From assembly GCA_964344135.1 (NCBI GenBank), contig CAYFMF010000075.1, positions 1-5,237 of the forward strand: a stretch of DNA of 5,237 bases. The letters run 5' to 3'. The DNA comes from Thiopontia sp964344135. GTDB lineage: Bacteria; Pseudomonadota; Gammaproteobacteria; GCF-002020875. This document shows positions 1 to 5,197 of this stretch, in pieces. Position 1 is the stretch's first letter. Every line of letters begins with the position of its first letter. The notes beneath the pieces were generated by a model. The model was given only the letters and a program-made list of their open reading frames with translations. It was not told the DNA's origin and ran no database searches. Position numbers and translations under genes: made by a program.

Positions 1-34
1 GCTATCCAGTTGTGCCACGGGGAGAAAGCGGGGA

Positions 35-40
35 ATTCTA
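35..40 (-). promoter_or_regulatory. Possible divergent -10 box (TAGAAT) at left edge
   Basis: Read on the - strand, these bases are TAGAAT, five of six matches to the sigma-70 -10 consensus TATAAT. The hexamer 17 bases upstream on that strand (TGCCCA) is a poor -35 box. It would drive a gene lying to the left of the window. In E. coli tolC is transcribed divergently from nudF, so a divergent neighbour is plausible, but none of the flanking gene is visible. Bases 1-83 otherwise show no supportable gene: all three + frames have a stop before or soon after the nudF start and lack family features. Weak call. Confidence 0.2.
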
Positions 41-83
41 CCATGGGTTAAGATCTGTGGGCAGGCGCTGATGCGGAGATTGG

Positions 84-680
84 TTGGTGGAGAAGAGATA
101 CAGGATTCTGGACAGGCAGATTGTCTATGACGGTTTTTTCCGGATGGAGAAATACCGTCTGCAGCACACCCTGTTTGAGGGGGGGTGGTCGGAGCCGATG
201 TCGCGGGAGCTCTTTGAGCGCGGCCATGCGGTTGCGGTGTTGCTCTATGATCCGCGGGAGGATGCGGTGGTGTTGGTGGAGCAGTTTCGAATCGGGGCGC
301 TCGAGAGTGAGGGCGGGGCCTGGTTTCTGGAGGTGGTGGCCGGGATGGTTGATGAGGGGGAGAGTGAAGAGGAGGTCGCCAGAAGAGAGACAGAGGAGGA
401 GGCGGGCTGCAGTGTCGGGAAGCTGGAGTTCATCGCCCGCTACTGGGTCAGCCCGGGAGGGACCTCGGAGACGATGGTGCTCTACTGTGGGGAGGTGGAT
501 TCAACAGCGGCTAGCGGGGTTCATGGGCTCGACCATGAACATGAGGATATCCTGGTCCATGTGGTCCCCTATGACGAGATAATGGGGCGGCTGGAGCGGG
601 GGGAGATCAACTCCGCAACCCCGATCATGGCCCTGCAGTGGCTGAAGGCAAACCGGGAGCGCCTGCGCAGGGAGTGGTAG
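84..680 (+). CDS. nudF: ADP-ribose pyrophosphatase (Nudix hydrolase, NudF type)
   Basis: This enzyme hydrolyses ADP-ribose to AMP and ribose 5-phosphate in the cytoplasm, clearing a reactive nucleotide sugar; the reaction is inferred from the family. The 198-residue protein is near the E. coli NudF length of about 209. A canonical Nudix box GX5EX7REUXEEXGU spans residues 87-109, with G87, E93, R101-E102 and E105-E106 as the metal-binding core. About 16 residues past the box comes SPGGTSE (123-129), the signature that separates ADP-ribose pyrophosphatases from other Nudix enzymes. E152, in the loop before EDILVHV, appears to match E. coli catalytic Glu162 (alignment from memory). ERGHAVAV near 45-52 and the C-terminal ALQWL also match NudF. 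No ATG is available: the start is TTG at 84 or GTG at 87. GGAG at 75-78 lies 5 bases before TTG and 8 before GTG, so GTG may be the real start; the difference is one residue. An in-frame stop at 69-71 blocks any longer form. Confidence 0.93.
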   Translation: MVEKRYRILDRQIVYDGFFRMEKYRLQHTLFEGGWSEPMSRELFERGHAVAVLLYDPREDAVVLVEQFRIGALESEGGAWFLEVVAGMVDEGESEEEVARRETEEEAGCSVGKLEFIARYWVSPGGTSETMVLYCGEVDSTAASGVHGLDHEHEDILVHVVPYDEIMGRLERGEINSATPIMALQWLKANRERLRREW

Positions 681-689
681 AATAGGGCC

Positions 690-1184
690 ATGTTGCAGGC
701 AGTCATCAAGGAGAGGAGGGGCTTTGAGAAACCACGGTTTCTCAGGAGGCTGCTACGCCATGATCTGAAGAGTCTGATGGCCCTCTATGAAGAGAACTTC
801 GACCTCTTTTTCCGGCTCGCCCCGGAGGTGCGCTCACTGCCCTGCCAACAGGATCTGGTTGCGGAGGGGGAGTTTCCCCTCTTTCTCACCATTGTCGAGG
901 AGAACCCCTACACCACCACCCTGATTCTGACCCACCGTTTCAGGCAGCTGTCTGGCCATGAGGAGGAGCCCTCGGCGCGGATCCGTCTCTACCACGACAG
1001 CCAGCAGGGTGAGGTGCTGTCGATGAACCGTGGTGAGTCACTGCTCACCTTCCTCTCTCTGGTGGATGAGGGGATGGAGAATCTCGATGCCCGCTGGCGC
1101 CTCAACCTCTTTCTCAACCACTGGCTGAGGCACTGCCTGGAGCGTGGTTATCAATTCACTCAGGATTCCCAAAAAGAGGAATAG
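690..1184 (+). CDS. yqiB: DUF1249 family protein, YqiB-like
   Basis: This 164-residue soluble protein has no established biochemical function that I know of. It is recognised as DUF1249/YqiB by conserved blocks in the expected order: MALYEENFDLFFRL (30-43), FLTIVEENPYTTTLIL (65-80), the hallmark RIRLYHDSQQGEVLS (97-111) and a C-terminal NLFLNHWLRHCLERG (139-153). E. coli YqiB has matching segments (RLCEMNF, YTTLV, VRLYHDAMVAEV, INQFLADWLRYCL). It has no signal peptide or membrane segment. It is longer than E. coli YqiB (about 140 residues) because of a basic N-terminal extension (KERRGFEKPRFLRR). The ATG at 690 has only a weak ribosome site (GGG at 685-687), which fits translational coupling to nudF, whose stop is 9 bases upstream. 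In E. coli yqiB also follows nudF and cpdA comes next; here cpdA is absent from the position downstream. Identity is firm, function unknown. Confidence 0.9.
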   Translation: MLQAVIKERRGFEKPRFLRRLLRHDLKSLMALYEENFDLFFRLAPEVRSLPCQQDLVAEGEFPLFLTIVEENPYTTTLILTHRFRQLSGHEEEPSARIRLYHDSQQGEVLSMNRGESLLTFLSLVDEGMENLDARWRLNLFLNHWLRHCLERGYQFTQDSQKEE

Positions 1185-1186
1185 CG

Positions 1187-1201
1187 GGGGTTGAAAACCC
1201 C
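1187..1201 (+). repeat. Short GC-rich inverted repeat overlapping the htpG -35 box
   Basis: GGGGTT (1187-1192) and AACCCC (1196-1201) form a perfect 6-bp inverted repeat around three bases, starting two bases after the yqiB stop. As RNA it could make a small tight hairpin at the end of the nudF-yqiB message. No T-run follows, so it is not a standard intrinsic terminator. It overlaps the TTGAAA -35 hexamer of the heat-shock promoter, so the symmetry may be incidental. Confidence 0.4.
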
Positions 1202-1218
1202 TGCGGTTGCCCCCATGG
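1190..1218 (+). promoter_or_regulatory. Sigma-32 (RpoH) heat-shock promoter of htpG
   Basis: GTTGAAA at 1190-1196 serves as the -35 element and CCCCATGG at 1211-1218 as the -10 element, separated by 14 bases. The E. coli sigma-32 consensus is roughly CTTGAAA, 11-16 bases, CCCCATnT, so both boxes and the spacing fit very well. The element starts only six bases after the yqiB stop codon and reads toward htpG, a classic sigma-32 regulon member. Transcription would begin near 1224-1226, giving a leader of about 95 bases. A TATATT at 1255-1260 could be a housekeeping -10 box, but it has no convincing -35 partner. Confidence 0.8.
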
Positions 1219-1259
1219 AGTGAGGGGGAGAGGATCGTTATTCTCACAATAAACTATAT

Positions 1260-1278
1260 TCAGGTTTAGATAACCTGA
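1260..1278 (+). repeat. Perfect 7-bp inverted repeat in the htpG leader
   Basis: TCAGGTT (1260-1266), five spacer bases TAGAT and AACCTGA (1272-1278) form a perfect dyad 42 bases before the htpG start, inside the predicted heat-shock leader. It could be an operator for a dimeric regulator or an RNA hairpin. The sequence also allows a competing pairing of 1265-1272 with 1284-1291 (eight pairs including one G-U). The direct repeat AACTAT occurs on either side (1252-1257 and 1281-1286). I do not recognise it as a known operator. Confidence 0.5.
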
Positions 1279-1320
1279 GCAACTATCTGAAAGTAAATAG
1301 TAATGGAGTAGAAAAGGAAG

Positions 1321-3246
1321 ATGGCTACAGATACAAAAACGGATGCGCACAAGGAGACAATGGGATTTCAGGCGGAGGTCAAGCAGCTGCTCAAGCTGGT
1401 GATCAACTCGCTCTACAGCAACAAGGAGATCTTCCTCAGGGAGCTGGTCTCCAATGGGGCGGACGCCTGTGACAAGCTCCGTTTCGAGGCGCTCTCCGAT
1501 GATGCCCTCTATGAGGATGATCCGGACCTGCGAGTCGAGATCACCGCCGACAAGGATGCCAAGACCCTCACTATTGAGGATAACGGTATCGGCATGAACC
1601 GTCAGGAGGTGATGGAGAACATCGGTACCATCGCCCGCTCCGGTACCAAGGCCTTCTTCGAGAAGCTGACCGGAGACCAGCAGCAGGACTCCCATCTGAT
1701 TGGTCAGTTTGGTGTCGGCTTCTACTCCTCATTCATTGTTGCCGACAGGGTGACTGTTGAGACTCGCCGTGCCGGCCTCACCTCCGAGCATGGGGTGCGC
1801 TGGGAGTCGAGTGGCGAGGGCGACTACACACTGGAGACGATCGAAAAGAGCCGTCGTGGTACCCGCATCACCCTCCATCTGCGTGAGGATGAGGGTGAGT
1901 TCCTCGACAGCTGGAAGCTGAAGTCCCTGGTCCACAAATACTCCGAGCACATTACCCTGCCGATCATGATGGAACCGGATGCACCACCCCCTGCCGAGGA
2001 GGGCGAGGAGCCGAAAGAGATGGAGCCATGGGAGCAGGTCAACAAGGCGACCGCGCTCTGGTCGATGAACCGCAACGAGATCTCGGACGAGGAGTACAAG
2101 GAGTTCTACAAGAGTGTTGGCCACGACTGGCAGGATCCGATGGAGTGGGTCCATGCCCGTGTCGAGGGCAATCTGGAATATACCCAGCTCCTCTATCTCC
2201 CCTCCAAGGCCCCGTTTGACCTCAATGACCGTGAGCGTGCCCACGGCATCAAGCTCTATGTGCGTCGTGTCTTCATCATGGAGGATACCGAGAAGCTGAT
2301 GCCAACCTACCTGCGCTTTGTGCGCGGTGTGATTGACTCTAACGACCTCCCGCTCAACGTCTCGCGTGAGCTGCTGCAGAGCAGCAAGGTAGTGGACCAG
2401 ATCAGCAAGGGCTCCGTGAAGAAGGTACTGGGCATGCTTGAGGGGATCGCCAAGAAGGGTGAGGAGGAGTACGCCAAGTTCTGGAGTGAGTTTGGCCCCG
2501 TCTTCAAGGAGGGTCTGATTGAGGACACCTCCAACCAGGAACGCATCGCCAGGCTCTGCCGTTTTTCCACCTCGGAGAGTGAGAGTGCCACCCAGGATGT
2601 CTCGCTTGAGACCTATCTGGAACGGATGAAGGATGGGCAGGAGAAGATCTACTACATCACCGCCGAGACCTACAATGCCGCCAAGCACAGCCCGCACCTT
2701 GAGGTCTTCAAGAAGAAGGGGATCGAGGTACTGCTGTTGAGCGACCATGTGGATGAGTGGGTGGTCAACCACCTGCGTGAGTTTGATGGCAAGTCACTCG
2801 AGTCGGTAACCCAGGGTGACCTCGATCTCGGTGAGATGGAGGACAAGAAGGAGAAGAAGGAGCAGAAGAAGGAGGAGGAGAGCTTCAAGAGCCTGATCGA
2901 GCAGATGAAGGGTGTGCTGGGTGAAGAGGTGGAGGATATTCGTGTCAGCCACCGTCTCACCGACTCCCCGGCCTGTCTGGTTGCCAATGCCGGTGCGATG
3001 GATGCCAACATGGAGCGCATCATGAAGAGCATGGGGCAGGAGGTTCCCTCCTCCAAGCGGGTGATGGAGATCAACGTCGAGCATCCTCTGGTAGAGCGTC
3101 TGCAGAGTGAGACCGATGAGGAGCGCTTTGCCGACTGGACCCAAATCCTCTTTGATCAGTCGATGCTGGCGGAGGGGAGTCAGCTGGATGATCCAGCCAG
3201 CTTTACCCGCCGTCTCAACGGACTGTTGCAGACGCTTGCGGGGTAA
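1321..3246 (+). CDS. htpG: Molecular chaperone HtpG (bacterial Hsp90)
   Basis: This is the cytosolic, ATP-dependent Hsp90 chaperone, which works as a homodimer and cooperates with DnaK in protein remodelling (family knowledge). The 641 residues compare with 624 in E. coli. The N-terminal GHKL ATPase domain covers about 17-220: NKEIFLRELVSNGADACDK (34-52) holds the catalytic Glu41 and Asn45, DNGIGM (87-92) is the nucleotide-binding motif, and GQFGVGFYSSF (128-138) is the lid/P-loop region. A charged linker with a PPP run (222-235) leads to the middle domain (about 236-500), with LPLNVSRELLQ (343-353); Arg349 is probably the ATP-contacting arginine equivalent to E. coli Arg336. The dimerisation domain (about 520-641) carries VSHRLTDSPACLV (542-554). 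A Lys/Glu-rich stretch (507-520) separates the last two domains. The ATG at 1321 has AAAAGGAAG close upstream and gives an N-terminus ending AHKETMGFQ, in register with other HtpG starts; Met14 would be too short. A sigma-32 promoter upstream predicts heat induction. Confidence 0.98.
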   Translation: MATDTKTDAHKETMGFQAEVKQLLKLVINSLYSNKEIFLRELVSNGADACDKLRFEALSDDALYEDDPDLRVEITADKDAKTLTIEDNGIGMNRQEVMENIGTIARSGTKAFFEKLTGDQQQDSHLIGQFGVGFYSSFIVADRVTVETRRAGLTSEHGVRWESSGEGDYTLETIEKSRRGTRITLHLREDEGEFLDSWKLKSLVHKYSEHITLPIMMEPDAPPPAEEGEEPKEMEPWEQVNKATALWSMNRNEISDEEYKEFYKSVGHDWQDPMEWVHARVEGNLEYTQLLYLPSKAPFDLNDRERAHGIKLYVRRVFIMEDTEKLMPTYLRFVRGVIDSNDLPLNVSRELLQSSKVVDQISKGSVKKVLGMLEGIAKKGEEEYAKFWSEFGPVFKEGLIEDTSNQERIARLCRFSTSESESATQDVSLETYLERMKDGQEKIYYITAETYNAAKHSPHLEVFKKKGIEVLLLSDHVDEWVVNHLREFDGKSLESVTQGDLDLGEMEDKKEKKEQKKEEESFKSLIEQMKGVLGEEVEDIRVSHRLTDSPACLVANAGAMDANMERIMKSMGQEVPSSKRVMEINVEHPLVERLQSETDEERFADWTQILFDQSMLAEGSQLDDPASFTRRLNGLLQTLAG

Positions 3247-3261
3247 AACAGCAACAGCGAT

Positions 3262-3280
3262 CTCACGCAAAGACGCAAAG
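3262..3280 (+). repeat. CGCAAAG-type repeat, left copy
   Basis: CTCACGCAAAGACGCAAAG is a tandem of two CGCAAAG units, 15 bases after the htpG stop. Related copies follow: ACGCAAAGAC (3265-3274) is matched perfectly in inverted form at 3311-3320, AGACGCAAAG (3271-3280) at 3437-3446, and the whole 19 bases match the reverse complement of 3487-3505 at 15 of 19 positions. Sequences of this kind recur as dispersed noncoding repeats in many bacterial genomes, often read by mistake as short proteins containing strings such as FASLRE or RKDAK (recollection, not a search). Genome copy number is unknown here. Confidence 0.6.
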
Positions 3281-3308
3281 AACAGCAATAACAATTTGTT
3301 GTAACCTT

Positions 3309-4952
3309 GTGTCTTTGCGTTTTGTTGTTGGGGTTCTGAGTTTTAAAAGTGGAAAACAGCTTATCAACCAAATAAGTATTGATAAACAAGCAGCATCTAT
3401 AAAATCTCAATACAAGATCAATAAGCCTGCTTTCTCCTTTGCGTCTCAGGATGAATCGCGTCCGCGCAAGAGGGGACGTTTTGGGACGTTGCATCTTTGT
3501 GCGAGCCTGCTTTTTCTGTTGTCTGCTCAACAACCCTCTTATGCTGGTCTACAGTCTGACCTGGATGCCATTATTGAGGCCCCCAGTACCCCTGCGGCAC
3601 TCTGGGGGATCCATATTGTTGAGCGTGACAGTGGAGATGTTCTCTACACGCGCAATGGGGCCACCCCCTTTGTCCCCGCCTCGGTGGTCAAACTGGTCAC
3701 AACGGCTGTGGCACTGGATCGGCTCGGCCCCGACTACACCTTTTCAACCCATCTCCAGTTTCCCGCTCAGCAGCTTCCTGCCGATGGGGTACTCCATGGG
3801 GATCTGCAGCTGATTGGTGGGGGAGACCCCACCCTCGGTACGCCGGAGGGGGCGGTGGGGCGCGCTGTTTTCGACCGTTGGGCCAAGCGGCTGAAAAAGG
3901 AGGGGGTGAAGCGGATTGAGGGCAATATCGTCGGTATTGATGACCTCTTTGTGGAGGAGCCCCTGAGCGAGGGGTGGGCGTGGGATGATGAGAACTACGC
4001 CTTCTCGGCGCAATCCTCTGGGCTGACCACACATGGCGGGGTTTCGGGCTACCGTATTGAGAAGAACCGAAGGCAGCGGCTCAACAAGAGCCAGATCCAC
4101 CTCTATCCGCGAAGCAGCTATTTGAAGCCCGAGGTGGCGCTGACTGGTGAGCAGAATCGGGTCGCGGTGGGTCGCGAGCGTGGCACCAATAATTTTGTGG
4201 TAACGGTTCCGAAGAAGATGCGCCGCAATCCGGAGATGTCGGGCAAGGTGACAGTGGATAACCCGACTGCCTATGCTGCAACTCTCTTTATGGAGGCGGT
4301 AGCGAGAGCCGGTATTGAGGTTGCCGGCAAGGCACTGGATAGCGATACCATCAATGGGTACCAGCAACAGAAGGGGCTGGTCTGGAGCCATCACTCCAAC
4401 CCACTGAGCGAGATCCTCCCGCTGGCAAACAAGCGAAGCATCAACCTGGTGGCAGAGCATCTGCTGCGTACCCTCGGGGTGAAGCGAAACAGAGCGGGCG
4501 AGGTGGTTCGGCAGGGGTCGGTTGACCGTGGTCTGGAGGTGGTGGACCGTTTTCTCAAGGAGCTGAAGATCAAGCCCTACCGCTACCACCTGGTCGATGG
4601 CTCTGGCCTCTCCCGCTACAACCTGCTGCGCCCGGAAGATTTGGTCAAGGTGCTGGATGCGATGGAGAGACACCCCAATGCCAGGGTGTTCCGGAGCTCG
4701 CTCTCTCGTGCCGGACATGATGGCACCCTGCGTTATCGCTTTCATGAGACCCCGCTGCAGGGGAAAGTGTGGGCAAAGACCGGTACACTCTCCGGCATTC
4801 GTGCCGTTGCGGGCCACCTGAAGACTCCAAAGGGGAGGGAGCTGACCTTCGCGGTGCTGGTCAACAACTACGCATCAGGCAAGAGAAAAATCAGAAACAG
4901 AATCGACTCGCTGCTGATCAAGGCGGCTGAGTGGGCAGACAGGGAGAGGTAA
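3309..4952 (+). CDS. dacB: D-Ala-D-Ala carboxypeptidase/endopeptidase, PBP4 (peptidase S13)
   Basis: This is a periplasmic penicillin-binding protein that trims terminal D-Ala and cuts cross-links in peptidoglycan (family role). Residue numbers use the maximal 547-residue frame. The three catalytic motifs are present: SVVK (125-128, nucleophile Ser125 in FVPASVVKL), SIN (377-379 in NKRSINLVAEHLLRTLG) and KTG (490-492). LIGGGDPTL (168-176) and VDGSGLSRYNLL (429-440) are typical of the S13/PBP4 family. A basic stretch RPRKRGR followed by a hydrophobic core (61-72) and SYA/G (77-80) forms a good signal peptide. The start is unresolved. The frame opens with GTG at 3309, but residues 1-50 come from AT-rich, repeat-bearing DNA and look non-protein. 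No in-frame ATG precedes the mature domain, and TTG at 3489 would lose the basic region. ATG 3451 lies in another frame (ending MNRVRARG) and would join this frame if one base were restored near 3472-3490. The mature enzyme looks intact. ibaG follows two bases after the stop. Confidence 0.85.
   Translation: MSLRFVVGVLSFKSGKQLINQISIDKQAASIKSQYKINKPAFSFASQDESRPRKRGRFGTLHLCASLLFLLSAQQPSYAGLQSDLDAIIEAPSTPAALWGIHIVERDSGDVLYTRNGATPFVPASVVKLVTTAVALDRLGPDYTFSTHLQFPAQQLPADGVLHGDLQLIGGGDPTLGTPEGAVGRAVFDRWAKRLKKEGVKRIEGNIVGIDDLFVEEPLSEGWAWDDENYAFSAQSSGLTTHGGVSGYRIEKNRRQRLNKSQIHLYPRSSYLKPEVALTGEQNRVAVGRERGTNNFVVTVPKKMRRNPEMSGKVTVDNPTAYAATLFMEAVARAGIEVAGKALDSDTINGYQQQKGLVWSHHSNPLSEILPLANKRSINLVAEHLLRTLGVKRNRAGEVVRQGSVDRGLEVVDRFLKELKIKPYRYHLVDGSGLSRYNLLRPEDLVKVLDAMERHPNARVFRSSLSRAGHDGTLRYRFHETPLQGKVWAKTGTLSGIRAVAGHLKTPKGRELTFAVLVNNYASGKRKIRNRIDSLLIKAAEWADRER
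3311..3320 (-). repeat. Inverted copy of the CGCAAAG repeat (first)
   Basis: GTCTTTGCGT is the exact reverse complement of ACGCAAAGAC at 3265-3274. The two could form a 10-bp stem with a 36-base loop, partly extended inside by a few more pairs. A small hairpin, AACAA/TTGTT (3290-3294 and 3296-3300, one-base loop), lies within. The right arm is followed by TTTTGTTGTTG, a broken T-run, so weak terminator activity for htpG is possible but not convincing. Confidence 0.6.
3379..3405 (+). promoter_or_regulatory. Possible housekeeping promoter of dacB-ibaG
   Basis: TTGATA (3379-3384) matches the sigma-70 -35 consensus at five of six positions and TAAAAT (3400-3405) matches the -10 consensus at five of six. 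The 15-base spacer is shorter than the usual 16-18. It lies in the AT-rich block before dacB (33% GC over 3281-3440), where chance matches are common. If real, transcription starts near 3412, so the dacB start must lie downstream of that and the GTG at 3309 cannot be used. Confidence 0.3.
3437..3446 (-). repeat. Inverted copy of the CGCAAAG repeat (second)
   Basis: CTTTGCGTCT is the exact reverse complement of AGACGCAAAG at 3271-3280 and shares CTTTGCGT with the copy at 3313-3320. It lies just before the ATG at 3451, which opens a frame different from that of dacB. Confidence 0.5.
3487..3505 (-). repeat. Degenerate inverted repeat copy inside the dacB signal-peptide codons
   Basis: The reverse complement of these 19 bases is CTCGCACAAAGATGCAACG. 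It agrees with CTCACGCAAAGACGCAAAG at 3262-3280 in 15 of 19 positions, and three of the four differences are transitions. In the dacB frame the copy encodes part of TLHLCAS, the front of the hydrophobic signal segment. A resemblance this long near three exact partial copies is suggestive of common origin, but chance cannot be excluded by eye. Confidence 0.4.
4941..4946 (+). promoter_or_regulatory. Ribosome binding site that fixes the ibaG start
   Basis: AGGGAG lies inside the last codons of dacB, eight bases before the ATG at 4955. This selects that ATG over the in-frame GTG at 4931, which would add eight residues (MGRQGEVI) not found in the family. Confidence 0.7.
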
Positions 4953-4954
4953 TC

Positions 4955-5197
4955 ATGGAGCTGGCTGAGATCAAGAAGAGAATCGAGAATGGGATACCCG
5001 GCGCCACCGCACTGCTGGAGGGGGATGGCTGCAGCTGCGAGGCGACCGTCATCAGTGATAGCTTTGAGGGGCAGGGGCTCCTCGCCCAGCAGCGGGCGGT
5101 GATGGCCACCGTGAATGATCTGCTGGCCAGTGGTGAGCTTCATGCGCTGGCGATCAAGACCTATACCACGGGGCAGTGGGAAGAGAAGGAAAAGTAG
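4955..5197 (+). CDS. ibaG: BolA family protein, IbaG/YrbA-like
   Basis: BolA-type proteins partner with monothiol glutaredoxins and bind or traffic [2Fe-2S] clusters in the cytoplasm; IbaG in E. coli is linked to acid stress (family knowledge). The 80-residue protein is close to E. coli IbaG (about 84) and covers the complete BolA fold. Shared landmarks are the early GDG turn (23-25), FEGQGLLAQQRAVMATV (37-53, E. coli FDGMSRVKKQQTVYGPL) and HALAIKTYTTGQW (63-75, E. coli HAVSIKAYTPAEW). His63 is the invariant family histidine, expected to ligate a shared cluster. C26 and C28 form a CSC in the variable loop, where E. coli IbaG has SHF. The start is ATG 4955, two bases after the dacB stop, so co-transcription and translational coupling with dacB are very likely. 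In E. coli the gene sits beside murA and the mla genes instead, so the neighbourhood differs although both are envelope-related. A classical BolA identity is less likely because the protein is short and lacks the BolA N-terminal extension. Confidence 0.88.
   Translation: MELAEIKKRIENGIPGATALLEGDGCSCEATVISDSFEGQGLLAQQRAVMATVNDLLASGELHALAIKTYTTGQWEEKEK

Noticed and set aside
1..51. Possible C-terminal end of an upstream + strand gene (frame closing with TAA at 49-51), or a - strand gene starting at the CAT at 42-44
   Set aside because: Too short to identify; the - strand ATG has no ribosome site and overlaps the TAGAAT box region.
49..54. TAAGAT as a -10 box for nudF
   Set aside because: Only four of six matches, with no acceptable -35 box at a normal distance.
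1729..2772. Long open frame of 347 codons on the - strand across htpG
   Set aside because: It lies entirely inside a certain gene and shows no family motifs. Its Leu/Val/Gly-rich composition is the usual antisense reading of GC-rich codons.
3265..3325. Intrinsic terminator of htpG
   Set aside because: The stem is real but the loop is 36 bases and the following T-run is broken by G, so it does not meet the usual pattern.
3180..3533. Minus-strand frames over the htpG-dacB gap, containing FASLRE and SLRLCVR
   Set aside because: These peptides are what the CGCAAAG repeat yields when translated; the repeat itself is the better explanation, so no gene is called.
3744..4817. Open frame of 357 codons on the - strand across dacB
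   Set aside because: Antisense shadow of dacB, with no recognisable domain and no ribosome site of note.
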